Shown in pieces: positions 9,175 to 19,725 of a stretch of DNA of 35,159 bases. The position numbers and the translations under genes are program-made. How positions within the stretch are numbered: the first letter of the stretch is position 1; each line of letters starts with the position of its first letter. The stretch covers positions 1-35,159 of the forward strand of contig MNCI01034632.1 of the NCBI GenBank assembly GCA_015680685.1. The letters are read 5' to 3'. This DNA comes from Gnetum montanum (Eukaryota; Streptophyta; Gnetopsida; Gnetales; Gnetaceae). The notes under the pieces were generated by a model that saw only the letters and a list, made by a program, of their open reading frames with translations, searched no databases and was not told the origin of the DNA.

Positions 9175-11797
9175 GGGTTATTCTTCTTCCTCTTCCTCTG
9201 CTACTTTACTAGGGCCTACGTCATCACCCAAAACCTACTTTAAGAAACATAAAACAATAAATTAGCTGAAAAATAAGTCATATGTGAAATTATCACAAAA
9301 TAAATAAAAGTAATTCAAACTAGACCAACCTAAGAGGGACTTGCATCCATATCTAGAGGCATCCTACTAATGCCCACTTCAAAGTGTTGGAGGATTTTAA
9401 CCTCCAATAGTTGCGTCCAATCCTCCTCATCGAGGTCAATACCTGCAAGGGTCTTTCCTTTCTCCATAGCTATCCATGAAGGTGACCTTGGTGAAAATGT
9501 AGCAAAAGAAACCTCTCTCAAAGGCATAACAATGTGTTTCCCTAGAGTCCCACTCACCACTACATTGCTATCAAATAATTCATAAGCCTATTTTGTGCCA
9601 ATTGCATCAAGAAACATGTTGTGCCAACGATGCTCCATGGATTCATCTTTCTACCTTTTAAGGTACACCTCTTGTTCCTACTTGTAGTGGTGTTTATGGT
9701 TCTTCTGAGTTTGACCCCATTGATGTACTTTGGTGCTATAATCCTTCTAGTCCTAGTTTTTTATGGCTAGTATATCCATTTATAGCTATTACTTGATCAC
9801 CTCTTGGGTGGCCTCATTTTTGCCATGGATGGCTAACCAGTACCTAGCATAGTCAATCTTAGCTATTCTCTTGGTACCATATCCTTGGTCACGAGTAGCT
9901 AGGAAGTTATAATGGGCCTGTAGGTCCTTTAATTTTGCATCCTAGCTTGCCCCTTATTCTATAGCTCATGCACCCATTTCCATAGATGCTCATTATTACA
10001 TCTACATTCCCACAATGCTCTCATAGATGAAAGCATGCACTTGCTTACCTCATCATACACACAATGAGGCACTTGCTCTACTTCAAGGGGAAACTTATGC
10101 ATAGCATCAACTCTAGCCATCCTATTTGGATCCCATCAAAGCTAGGAACTTGTTGTTATACAACAGGCAAGATAATATTAGCCATAGACTTAAGCAACAA
10201 ATCAGTGAAGTAAGATAAGCAAACATAGACATATCGATCTTAGAATTTGTTTGATGTATGTAGTCCACCATATCTTCAACCAAGCCTTTCATGAAGGCAA
10301 ACTTGTCAGGTGCCTCTACCCAATGCTACATGTGGAAAGTAGATGTGGACACTGGACCCTCAGTAGAAACACTAGTGGCTATGGTACAACATGTTTAGTA
10401 ATTATCAGATAGCAAATAACCAAAGGTGTAAGGGTTAAAAACACAACCAAAAAAATACACGAAAAAAGAAGATGGTTGCACAAAGCTCCTACCCAACAAG
10501 CCCTTAGATGTGATAGCAAGGGTATCGCTCATCTGCACACTGTCAAAAAATTTTTTAAACTCACTCCTGTCCAACTACAGTAACCCTTCTTTCTATAGTT
10601 GTCATAAGACCTCTATGGATTCTCGCTCCTCTTCCTCTAGTACCTATTCCTCAATTTGATGAGGGACATCATCCACTATGGGCTCTACTGCTATTGTAGA
10701 GGCCCTCTTGCCTATATCCAATGATCCACATGAGTTAGGATTATAATTTTCAATGATTGATATAACATAGAATAGCATATTAGAATAGTATCCAATGATT
10801 TATATTCACCTATGATTTCTAAATGTAAATCATAGAAATTTAACTACATTTTTCTATCACCCTCCTCCACCTCACATAAAGGCTCCTCTGTGGGATAGGA
10901 TTTCTTAACTTTTATCTTGGATAATCCCACTACCCTTAGCAATGAGTCATGCCCCTCTAGCTGCATTCTCGGTATTAGCCGATGGGGCCTCACCTGCACT
11001 ATCATGTAAGTGGTGAGATCCTATGACCATGTGGTAGTGAACAAGTTCTAGATCCACAGCTTGGAGAGCTTCTTGTGGTCCTACATCATCCATCATCTAT
11101 CATCATGAATAACCAAGAACTCTGCAAACCTTTGCAAGCATCCTACAAAAATGTGAAGTACACGTGTGACCTTACATAGAGGTTGTGGTGCACTCTAATA
11201 ATTTTAATGCATAGCCCACTAGCAAGGTAAGATGCCCAGTTGTACCACATGCCCTCCTCTATCACATCCCTCATCAACTAAGCTTGTTCCAGCTCGACAA
11301 TTTTCCCTTAGGAGAGTAACTTTGGAAATGCATGCACATGAAAGATTGGGTAGAGGTGGTGGACCACAAGTAGTCTCACATTCTTGATGAGTATTCCTAT
11401 GCAGGACTTAGAAGTGCCCAGCCACTTCTCAACATCCTCTTTATGGTCCATCTCTTTGTCAATTTTTTAGCAACTGGTGGACTCTCAAAGGAGAGGCTAA
11501 AGAGGTCCACAAAGAAATTATCTGTGAGGTCAAAAATTACCTGTACACCATGGGCTTGCATAATGAAATGACTAGCACTCTCACTACAAGAGCTAATGAT
11601 AGCAACCATCTCAATGGCCAAGATGCTTGGGATAAGGGCTAAGAAAAGGTCCATTTGCCTATCCCATTAAAGATCCTAGTTAACTCTACTGGGGCCTCAT
11701 GGCACAACCAACGCCATGAACTATCAACATCACCATATTTCATGATGAGGGTAGCCTCAGTGCGGTTTATTGCAACCACCATGACCTCTCCTGAAGT
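9175..11797 (-). pseudogene. Copy 1 antisense module, 3' part (unknown ORF)
   Basis: Read on the minus strand, the conserved blocks appear in the same order as in copy 2 (plus, 21600-24820). First comes EATLIMKYGDVDSSWRWLC (about 11750), then LFLALIPSILAIEMVA, LYPIFHVHAFPKLLS and an 'EEG..YNWA' block near 11250. These are followed by FKKFFDSVQMSD (about 10540), APDKFAFMKGLVEDMVDYI (about 10300), FPLEVEQVPHCVYDEVSKC (about 10070), KIDYARYWLAIHGKNEATQE (about 9850) and FSPRSPSWIAMEKGKTLAGI (about 9450). The tail is acidic and ends in a Glu run at about 9190. Blocks are separated by T-rich, intron-like gaps. Stops are mostly TAG. The protein family is unknown. This copy also covers the part that is missing in the N gap of copy 2. 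It is cut at 11854 by the LTR of copy 2. Confidence 0.7.
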
Positions 11798-11915
11798 GAC
11801 CACAATTGCAATAGGTAAAATTAAAATTAACATCATGAGAAAAAAAGTGGCAAGTGTTGCGATAGAAAACATCGGTGGCTTGAAACACCGAGAGGTCTTC
11901 GGGTGAAATAGTTTA

Positions 11916-12313
11916 ACCCCGGATCTGTGCGAGGGCCATGCTAGATAAAATGGAAGCGAGGCACCTTGAATGGTCTGGTTAATCAAAGAGGGACTTAATC
12001 GGTGTAACTTAACCTNATTGTTGTTAGATGTTATTTCCTTTATTCCTACACTTATTGATTATCGATTTTATCTCATGTATTTCACATTCAAAACAATGTT
12101 CACATAAGGTTAAGTTACACCGANACCCGGATCTGTGCGAGGGCCATGCTAGATAAAATGGAAGCGAGGCACCTTGAATGGTTTGGTTAATCAAAGAGGG
12201 ACTTAATCGGTGTAACTTAACCTTATGTGAACATTTTTTTGAATGTGAAATACATGAGATAAAATCGATAATCAATAAGTGTAGGAATAAAGGAAATAAC
12301 ATCTAACAACAAT
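11916..12313. other. Probable assembly artefact: direct plus inverted duplication around single Ns
   Basis: Bases 11916-12015 are repeated at 12125-12224. Between them, flanked by single Ns at 12016 and 12124, lies a 107-base segment (12017-12123) that is the reverse complement of 12207-12313. The other LTR (29610-29800) has only one simple copy. This pattern fits a wrongly closed assembly gap. Confidence 0.8.
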
Positions 12314-12560
12314 AACAAAAAAGAGATAATAGAATAAAATTGAGTAAGAAAATGCATTGCCGCAAGGTCGTGAGTTTGATTCTTTGCTTTGTTTGAAGGA
12401 TGTATAATAAGTTATACAATGCCAGAGGTGCACAGAGAATCGAACTACTCAAAATGTGCCAACTATGCTCTTCGAATGCAAACTTAAAAGCCAACTAAAA
12501 GTGCTAATGCTAAAAATGCCAACCCAAAATTTCTAGCCTTTTGTGCATTGTTCGCTAGGG

Positions 12561-12568
12561 TATTTATA
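12561..12568 (-). promoter_or_regulatory. TATA box of the copy 2 3' LTR
   Basis: On the minus strand the sequence reads CCTATAAATACCCTAGCG. The same box is present in the other LTR at 30059-30066. The LTR promoter would drive minus-strand transcription starting near 12530. From this 3' LTR that transcription would read out into the antisense module of copy 1, which lies in the same direction. Confidence 0.65.
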
Positions 12569-12923
12569 GGTCCAAGAGTAGGCGAGAAACGTGGCCTAGG
12601 TGCCACATGTTCTAGACCCCACAAGATGCCATTATACCCATACTATGTAGACATGTTGTGCCAGTTACAAACTTTGCTACGCTGTAACCATGTGTTAAAA
12701 CTGCGCATGCTAGAATCTAGTGTGCTAACAATACAAAAAAAATGAAGTCTTCCCCCAGGACTATGTCTTTCCTATCCTTATGAACCGGGTCAAGTTTAGT
12801 GAAAAATGTTGGGGGATGGACTAAGGGGTATGCCAGAGTGGAACAAAGTCACTGATCATGGTGAGATGAGCTATGGAACTAGCTGAAGATGTCCTGATGC
12901 CTCTGTCAACTTTGCATTACTTA

Positions 12924-13512
12924 TGCTATCTAGCACATTATCGTAGTATAGCTGCCTACTATGCTAAACCTTGCTATGTAGTGTAGCACATTAACATAGT
13001 GTAGCTATTTGCTATGCTATGCTATGCTATGTAGCATAGCACAACGTAGCCACCGGTTTGAATAGGAAACTTGCATTGGAGTCAACAGCATCTGCTAGAA
13101 GCCTTGACACATGCAGGGTTAACCTTTGGAGCACTTTATTGATTTGCATCTTTGCTATGCTATGTTACGATATGTAGCATAGCATAGCGTAGTGGCTAAT
13201 GTATCATGAATTTCTATCAAAATGACGGATTTTCACAAGAAAACTTTACTTGCGGTTCAAGGGCTGACTGAGACAGAGTAGTCTTGGAAGGCAAAATTCT
13301 ATTAGATGCAGTCCTTTTGTTGAAATGGCTTCGTAGAGGGGTCTTTGAATGCTTTGCCTTTACTATGTTGTGTTACACTATGTAGCATAACATAGTGTAG
13401 CACCAAGCGTTGGCCAAATATTGACTTTGCCTTGCGTGAACATCTTGCTAAAACTTGTATTTGGATACTTGATTGATTTTTTGGAGGCTTGCTACACTAC
13501 ACAGTGTAGCAG
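12924..13512. repeat. GCTAC/GTAGC palindrome series in the copy 2 3' LTR
   Basis: Inverted runs of the pentamer GCTAC (or GCTAT) lie near 12940-13056, 13150-13192, 13360-13402 and 13490-13512. An example is GCTATGCTATGTAGCATAGC at 13021-13040 (9-bp arms, 2-base centre). The equivalent series in the other LTR lies at 30420-30965 with the same spacing. They could form hairpins. Variation at the CG sites looks like CG-to-TG/CA decay. Confidence 0.65.
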
Positions 13513-15173
13513 AATTTAGTAGAAAAATTGCTAAACTATTTTGCTCATCCCGAGCACTGTCAACAACTCCAAGCACATTTTCTAAGTAGATCGTCAGTCG
13601 GGCGAATTGTCTAGGTGGGTAGGCCGAAGAGTCCATCGGGCCTGTTAGCTCTGGAGGTAGAAAAATTGCCAAACTAGATAGTCTAACCTCAGTGCCTACA
13701 TTTCCTACCAAACTGTCATGATGCTACACTTGTGGAAGTTCTTGCCTAAATTCCAAGACCCTGTTGATGGAAGAGGATCTCGAAATTTTATGGTGTTTCA
13801 CTGGCCCCTCTTTGTCGATGTCTGGAGGATGGGCCCGAGAGATCTTGACAAAGAAAATGAAACACCATGAAAGATAAGATGCTAATATCGCTCTTCAGTA
13901 ATTTTCCAGATGTTGCTTAGCTATGCTTGAGAGTGCCATGATAGTCATGTAGGGAAACGGGTAAGGGTGAATCTGCGGGGATAGTTTCAGGAAGGGAAAG
14001 ATGTAGCATAGTGTGGTCTCTCATTGAAGTGCTTGTCAGGGAGTCGATGCACATGGGAATCTTTCTGTTTTTAGGCTTCTAACCTCTCATTAGAATGCTT
14101 AGAGATGGTCATTGCGAAACAGCTCATGTGCCATTCGTTTTGGACACTTTTTTTGATCTTCTTCTCTTTCATGCTTTTCTTTTGTTATTTTTTCATGTTC
14201 ATTTGTGAAAAAACTTGTTGTAGGAAAAGTGTTTCCTTCATAGGATGAGTTGTGTTACATCCATGTGGGGCATTGACGTGCCTATAGATGCTTCCCATGT
14301 GGCGAGTTACATTACACGCATCATGGACTTTGCGGTTGAGCATATGGGAGGGCTTTATAGGCATCAGGAAAATTTGTACAAGAGGTGTGAGAAGGAAAAT
14401 TATGGATGTAAGAAATGAGGTAAAGGAGGTTAGGGGGGAGGGTAGGATGTGCACTCCCAAGTAGCCAAGCTACTTATGAAAACCACCTTGGAATGGTGTA
14501 GTGTCCTGCTACCTTGGCGAAACATGCCTCTGATTGACGTCCCTTGGGCACGTACCCTGCAAACAAAATAGAGAGAAAACTAGAAGAAAAAACCATCAAG
14601 CAAAATGAAGGTAAAGGTCTTGCTTACTTTGGATGCTGCTAGAGCAATGGACATTCTTGCTGAAGCATGCGATGTCCAAACTAGAAAGGCCAGCAGCCAT
14701 TCTAGCAGCATCAGTGTGTAGGAGTTGGCACCAAGGAGGCTAGGAATTACGGTGATGTGAGTGCTCAGGAGTCCTTGCCCAGGGCAAACATTCTGCAATT
14801 TAGCTGTAAGGTGAGATGACTAATAGCTAAACATCTTTTGAACTCGAGTGATGTCGAGGGATGGAGGGTAGCAACTTTATGGTTGGGCCACAATAGTGCT
14901 GGGACTCCAGCAGCAGGCACTGACCACGGAAGCTACTGCCAGGGTGATGGGTCATGGTAGCAGTAGCTCTGAAAGGTCAACAAGATGTTAGAAAACATAT
15001 TTGGAGGATCAGAAAAATGATAGGGGTAATGGAGTTGCACATATTCTAGAGGGTGTTTTCTTGACATCGTGAACTACATTCTGGAATTGCAACATCTCAC
15101 CCCATGTCGACATTGTGCACGCTTGCTTGTCTGAATGATCATTGATGCATGCTGAGGACGTTGTGTCGCAAAC

Positions 15174-15595
15174 CTAGTTTAAGGTCCTAGTAGATCATGG
15201 TGTGCTAGTTTAAGGTCCCAGTAAACTGCTGTGCTATTTTAAGGTACCAGCAAATCATTATCCTAGTTTAAGGTCCCAACAGACCACTATGCTAGTTTAT
15301 TGTTGTAGCGGACAATGGATGGGCCAGTTTAAAGTCGTAGCGGACTATCTGTGCCAGTTTAACGTGATAATGGACATGCTTTGCCAGTTTTATGTCATGG
15401 AAGATGTACCAATTTATAGTCATAGTGGACTATCTATGCCAGTTTATAGTCATAGTAGACTGTTTGTGCCAGTTTATATTCATAGCGGACTGTATGTGCC
15501 AGTTTATAGTCATAGTGGACTGTCTTTGCCAGTTTTACATCCTAGTGGATGATATTTGCCAGTTTTACATTGTAGCAAATGATTTTCTTACCTTG
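15174..15595 (-). repeat. 30-bp tandem array in the 3' untranslated region of copy 2
   Basis: About 13 imperfect units have the plus-strand form GCCAGTTTATAGTCATAGCG plus ten more bases, period 30. The rightmost units are close to the stop codon of pol (15604). The leftmost units drift to TAGTTTAAGGTCC.AGTAGACC. The array is repeated at 32618-32975. Because 30 is divisible by three, frames through it stay open, and the open frames seen here are not genes. Tandem arrays in the 3' untranslated region are a known habit of Tat/Ogre elements. Confidence 0.8.
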
Positions 15596-15603
15596 CTCAT
15601 GCA

Positions 15604-16800
15604 TTATATGTAGTATGGCTTCAAGTACAAGTGATTTATAGGGTTTGTGAACTCTCTGCCATCCATGTCTACTAGCTTGAAGGCTATGTTTTCGTAGGCT
15701 TTTGTGACTATGAATAGGCCTTCTTAGTTTGCTAAAAAATTGTCTGCATGTTCAGGCATAGATTTAAGGACTAGATCCCCCTTTTTTATCAGCTTTTGAT
15801 GTATATTTGCATGATGTTTCTACCGTTTCCTAACTTGATATCGCTCGATGCGGCTAAGTGTTTGTGCACGCTCCTCCTTTATAGAGTTGAGGTCGATGAT
15901 CCTCAACTTGTTGTTCTGGGCTTCGTCAATGATGTTTGACTTGATCATTCAGAGTAATGGTACCTATAGCTCAAGAGGTAACACCGCTTTAGATCCGTAA
16001 ACAAGGCTAAAAGGAGTTTTACCTATTGTCATCTTGCATGTCATTCTGTAAGCCCATAGCACATAGAGGATTTGCTCGTACCATCGTCTCTTACTGCTGC
16101 TAAGCATCTTCTTGAGCAAGTTGATGAAAAATTTGTTCTTGGCTTCTGCCTATCCATTTTCCTACAGGTAATATGACAAGGAGAAATATTTCCTAATGCC
16201 AAGGTTATTGCAAAAGGTTTTGGTTTGTAGTGCGGCCTGTTGTTTGTCACAATGGTCATGGGAAGTCCAAACCTTGTCATTATGTTATTCAATATAAAGT
16301 GGAAAACTTGTTGAGATGTAGTCTTCCTAAGGGGGATAGCCTTGTAAAGTACTCAATGGCAGTGATGATGAAGCTATGCCCTGTGGAAGACTTAGGTGTG
16401 ATAAGTCCTATAATGTCTAGTCCCCATTGCTGGAATGGCCACATGATCTATGTTGGGTGCAAGTTGGTAGGTGAAATATGTATAAGATTTTCATATCATT
16501 GGCATGTGTCATATGTCTTAACTTTGGTGAGGCAATCTCGTTCCATGTGATTCCAGTAATACCCTAGGTGCCTAATTTTTGTTGCCATGGCCTAGGAGCT
16601 ATGTGTCCACCACATAGTCCTTCATGGACCTCATTGATGATCTTTTGGGCTTGTCCCTCATTTACACATGCTAGCAATATCCCATCAAAGGAGCATTTGC
16701 ATAAGGCGTTATCTCCCATCAGTACATATTATCAAGCATGCTTGCAAATCGCATCTCTTTGAGTAGATGACAATCCGTGTGAGGGTTTGCCATGTTGCAT
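15604..16800 (-). pseudogene. int: Copy 2 integrase (decayed)
   Basis: In minus-strand order there is an HHCC zinc region (HEGLCGGHIAPRPWQQKLGT, then DCLTKVKTYDTC), then FQQWGLDIIGLI carrying the first catalytic Asp. GHSFIITAIEYFTRL follows, then RFGLPMTIVTNNRPHY, in which the second catalytic Asp has become Asn. The ENG.AEA block keeps the catalytic Glu but is flanked by TAG codons replacing Gln. A long C-terminal part includes WYEQILYVLWAYR, KTPFSLVYG, EERAQTLSRIERYQ and AFKLVDMDGREFTNPINHLY, and ends at TAA (15604). Integrase would insert the cDNA into chromosomes. The order and C-terminal motif are typical of Ty3/gypsy Tat-type elements. The copy is inactive. Confidence 0.85.
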
Positions 16801-16984
16801 GTATGTTTTAATGTTAGAGTACCACTCTTGGGTTTCAGCAACACTTACAGAGGTGATGTCTACCACTTAAGTGATAGGATCTATACACTCGGTTATTGAA
16901 GCGGGCAAACTTACGAACAGGTGTGGTGACACATTTAATGCTAGGATGGCTAAGACATTTGCTATAGTGTTCTCATTGCGCGGC

Positions 16985-17340
16985 ATGTGTTGAATGTCCA
17001 TTGTTGCAAACTATTTAAGAAAAATTTTGGCTAGGTCGTAATAGGATTGTAGATGGGTAACTTTGCAGGCATAGACCTTAATGATTTGATTGACAATGAG
17101 TTGTGAATCACCGCGAATCGCCAACTGTTGAATTTTTAATGCTTGGCTGCTAAGAGGCCCATGAGGAGTCCTTCGTACTCTACCACATTTTTCATACAAA
17201 TGAACACAAAATGATAAGAAAATGGTTGAATATCACCAGAGGGAAATGTAATGATGGAAGTTGCACTACCACTTTGTGTAGTTGAGGTGCCATCGAAATG
17301 CAAAGTAGCTTCGAGATGTAATGGGACAGTGTTGATGGTG
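16985..17340 (-). pseudogene. Copy 2 second (archaeal-type) RNase H domain
   Basis: After the ordinary RNase H there is a second RNase H-like domain. LHFDGTSTTQSGSATSI carries the first acidic residue, VVEYEGLLMGLLAAKH the second, and IRGDSQLIVNQI the third. HMPRNENTIANVLAIL follows, where the final Asp expected in 'ADALA' has become Asn. This dual RNase H arrangement between the RT-RNase H and the integrase is diagnostic of the plant Tat lineage (which includes Ogre and Retand). The domain would help degrade RNA in RNA:DNA hybrids, but its exact benefit is not known to me. One frame change or stop lies after AAKH near 17140. Confidence 0.8.
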
Positions 17341-17740
17341 CTAATGTGCTCGTCAGGGAATTTGGATTCTATGGTTTTCTGATCATCGATAGGTGAGGTC
17401 GTGAGTTGTGTAGCTATGGCTTGACCTTTTATCGATGATTGGATCACATAATGCAAATCAAATTCCACTATTATGGCTTTCCATCGAGCTATCCTAATGC
17501 TTTCGTATAGATTGTTTGTGATAGCCCAGAGTACATTACTTTTGCATATTATGTTGACCTTGCTACGGAATAGGTAATGCCTCCACTTTTTCAATGAAAA
17601 CACCAGGGCGAGGAAATTTCTTTCCACTTCATTGTACTTCACCTCATATGCTATCAATGCATGACTCAGGTTATAAATAGGAATCTCAAAGTCTTCATCT
17701 CTTCTCTAACATAATAGTGCCACGATAGACGTCTCTAAGG
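17341..17740 (-). pseudogene. Copy 2 first RNase H domain (Ty3/gypsy type)
   Basis: The minus-strand reading starts with PLYVYLATLETSIVALLC, a degenerate form of the usual start in which the first acidic residue is not obvious. It passes through EIPIYNLSHALIAYEVKYNE and then VERNFLALVFSLKKWRHYLF, the classical RNase H 'E...LA.vfa..k.rhYl' block. It continues into ARWKAIIVEFDLHYVIQSSI and a tether rich in Thr/Ser/Asp leading to the second RNase H. This domain normally removes the RNA strand during reverse transcription. It follows directly on the RT domain in the same direction. Confidence 0.8.
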
Positions 17741-19020
17741 TGGCAAGATAGACGTATAAAGGCTTATTCCTCTACAGTGGGTAAATAGTTGGGAGGTGTA
17801 AAAGCTCTTTCTTTAGGTCATCAAAGGCTTGCTAGCATTGTGTTGTCCATTAGAAGTTAACCCCTTTCTTTAGTAAGTGTTTCATGGGGTGTAACTTGTC
17901 AGTCAACTCTGCTACAAACCTTCTAATGAACTATACCCTACCTTGCAACCAACACAATTCTTTGAGGTTTGTAGGGGATGTTAGATTAACGATGGCCTTA
18001 ACTTTGTCAACATCCACTCATATTCCAGACTCCAATTCCAAAAACCCTAACATGTGTCCAGTTCTTACCCTGAAGACACACTTTTTTGGATTGAGGCGTA
18101 AGTCATGCATCTAGCAGAGTTTGAGGACTACACCTAGATCGTTGGGATGATCAGCAGCCTCTTTATAATTGACTACTATTTCATCCACATAGTTGTTTAG
18201 TGTTTCTAGGATATAGTCACTAAAGATGTATGTCATGGCTCTTTGGTAGGTTGCTCCAGCATTTTTGAGTCCAAAGGACATCATAGTGTAATAGAAGGTA
18301 CCCCATGGGGTCATGAAAGTGGCTGTTAACTGATGCTCTGGGTTGATACGAATTAGATTGTAGTTGGAGAAACCGTCCATGAAGGATAGTAGAGCATGAT
18401 CAACCGTAGTATCGATGAGTTGATCAATACTCAGCAATGGGAAGTCATCCTTGATCATTGCTTTGTTCAGATTCCAAAAGTCTATATAGATTCGTATTCC
18501 TCCCATTTTCTTAGAAACTACAACGATGTTCAACACCCATTCCGAGTAATCAACTACCTGGATGAAACCAGCCTAATACAGCTTAGTGATTTCATCGTGT
18601 ACGATCAATGCAATCTCTGGTTTAACCTTGCGAGCCTTTTGTTTGACTGCTTTTATACGCAGGTCTAAGACAATGTTATGCTATATAAGCCTCAAATCTA
18701 AACCTAGCATGTCATTATAGGACCACGTGAATACCTCGATGTTGTCTTGCAGGATTTTGGATACATCTTTATGTGTTTGTGAATCTAGGAGGGAACTGAG
18801 TTTTAACGTCTTTGTTTTCCTCTTGGATGTAGTCACAGGCATTTCAATGAGAGGGTCCTCAGTTACATCCCAACCTCTAAATCTAAGGCTTGGACTAGGT
18901 GTTTGGGCCAGTCTGGGGATGTTTCTAAAGATGCCACAGTGCTATCGGTGGATGACTTCCAGTCTATCAACTCTAGGTTTAATTATCTTGTAAGCTCGCC
19001 ATGTGGGCCTGTCAAGGCCA
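17741..19020 (-). pseudogene. rt: Copy 2 reverse transcriptase (decayed)
   Basis: Upstream of the core lie KILQDNIEVFTWSYNDMLGL and 'KPEIALIVHDEITKLY', typical of plant Ty3/gypsy Pol. The core reads NIVVVSKKMGGIRIYIDFWN, LSFMDGFSNYNLIRI (motif A Asp present), FYYTMMSFGLKNAGATYQRA and then YVDEIVV, where the catalytic YxDD pair has become D-E. The connection region has 'NPKKCVFRV' and 'GFLELESGI'. TAG codons replace family residues at several places. RT would copy the element RNA into DNA. The first detectable coding homology begins near 19013, just past the 54-bp array of the module. So in this copy about 6.4 kb, mostly the antisense module, separates protease from RT. Confidence 0.85.
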
Positions 19021-19198
19021 GAAGTGAAGATAGATCATGAAGCATGTCAATTCTTGCTCAACCTACCACAATGAGATAAATGCCAAGTTAAGTGATACCT
19101 ATTTGTAGCCATGATGCATAATAAACATTTGCAAAGCTATAATGAGATGTGAAATGATTAAAACAATTGTGAACTACGATACAGAGTTTGCAAACTAC
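19021..19198. other. Boundary between RT and the antisense module
   Basis: No coding homology is seen. The left border of the antisense module must lie in or near this short stretch. I cannot identify a target duplication here and opposite, near 25340-25470. Confidence 0.4.
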
Positions 19199-19600
19199 CA
19201 GTTTAAGGTCATAGCGGACCACCTAGATGCAAAGTTGTATTTTAACATTGCTAGTTTAAGGTCTTTGTGGACCACTAACTTGGTCAAATTCTAAGTCGTA
19301 ATCGTTAGTTTAAGGTCTTTTCGGACCACTAACAGGTTAGGTTTGTAAGTTAAAAGTATTAGTTTAAGGTCTTTGTGGACCACTAATAGGTTATGTTTGT
19401 AAGTTGAAAGTATTATTTTAAGGTCTTTCCGGACCGTTAACTTGGTCAAAACTGTGGGTCAAAACTGCTAGTTTAAGATCTTTACGAATTGTTAACAAGT
19501 TGTTACAAAAGGTAATTTTTTATTAGTTTAAGATCTTTGCGGACTGCTAACTTGGTTATTCTTGCAAAGGTAAGTGACTAGTTTAAGGTGGGATGAAATT
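19199..19600 (+). repeat. 54-bp tandem array upstream of the module promoter
   Basis: Unit starts at 19199, 19253, 19307, 19361, 19415, 19470, 19524 and 19580 give a period of 54-56. Each starts with TAGTTTAAGGTCTTTGTGGA or a close variant. The last unit is partial. The array lies about 130 bp upstream of a TATA box in the same orientation, like a U3 or enhancer repeat. Confidence 0.85.
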
Positions 19601-19725
19601 TTCAGTTGGGATCACCTGCCACAATGCAAAGAGTGCTGCCATGCCATGGTGGGAGTGCTATGTTGTACAGAGCATCCCACATTAATCAGGGTGTGAAAAC
19701 GACAAGTTCTTTTCACCACATTGGT

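Larger units (their letters stand above)
2900..11854 (+). mobile_element. Element copy 1, left part (Tat/Ogre-type LTR retrotransposon)
   Basis: This is the plus-strand copy. From left to right it has a probable LTR with a TATA box (3784) and right edge at 4500, a primer binding site (4508), gag (from 4971), protease (to 8375), a short linker (to 8663) and then a reverse-oriented ORF module that breaks off at 11854, where the LTR of copy 2 begins. No RT or integrase of this copy lies in the window. By analogy with copy 2 they should lie on the plus strand to the right of 35159. The outer (left) edge of its LTR is not resolved, and 2900 is only where palindrome-rich LTR-like sequence becomes obvious. 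Confidence 0.7.
11855..15173 (-). repeat. 3' LTR and adjoining 3' untranslated region of copy 2
   Basis: The whole stretch is repeated at 29550-32617 in the same orientation. The left edge is sharp: TGTTGCGATAG here and TGTTGTGATAA at 29550, so the element reads ...CA at its end. The other LTR edge cannot be set by homology, because both copies continue together into the 30-bp array and the integrase end. No clear polypurine tract stands out. It carries a TATA box at 12568 and several GCTAC-type palindromes. Apart from short antisense chance frames (for example 14185-14460) there is no coding sequence. Confidence 0.75.

Noticed and set aside
9330-9585. A plus-strand 71-codon frame opposite the copy 1 module
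   Set aside because: The minus strand here carries the conserved FSPRSPSW / AMEKGKTLAGI block shared with copy 2, so the plus frame is its shadow.
12924-13512. Regularly spaced short palindromic repeats resembling a CRISPR array
   Set aside because: Repeats are imperfect, the spacers are themselves conserved between the two LTRs, and the context is plant LTR sequence with no cas genes.
15289-15613. Open frames of 73-87 codons on the plus strand with repeats such as CQFIVIVDCL
   Set aside because: They are readings of the 30-bp tandem array, whose unit length keeps frames open. There is no conserved start or context.
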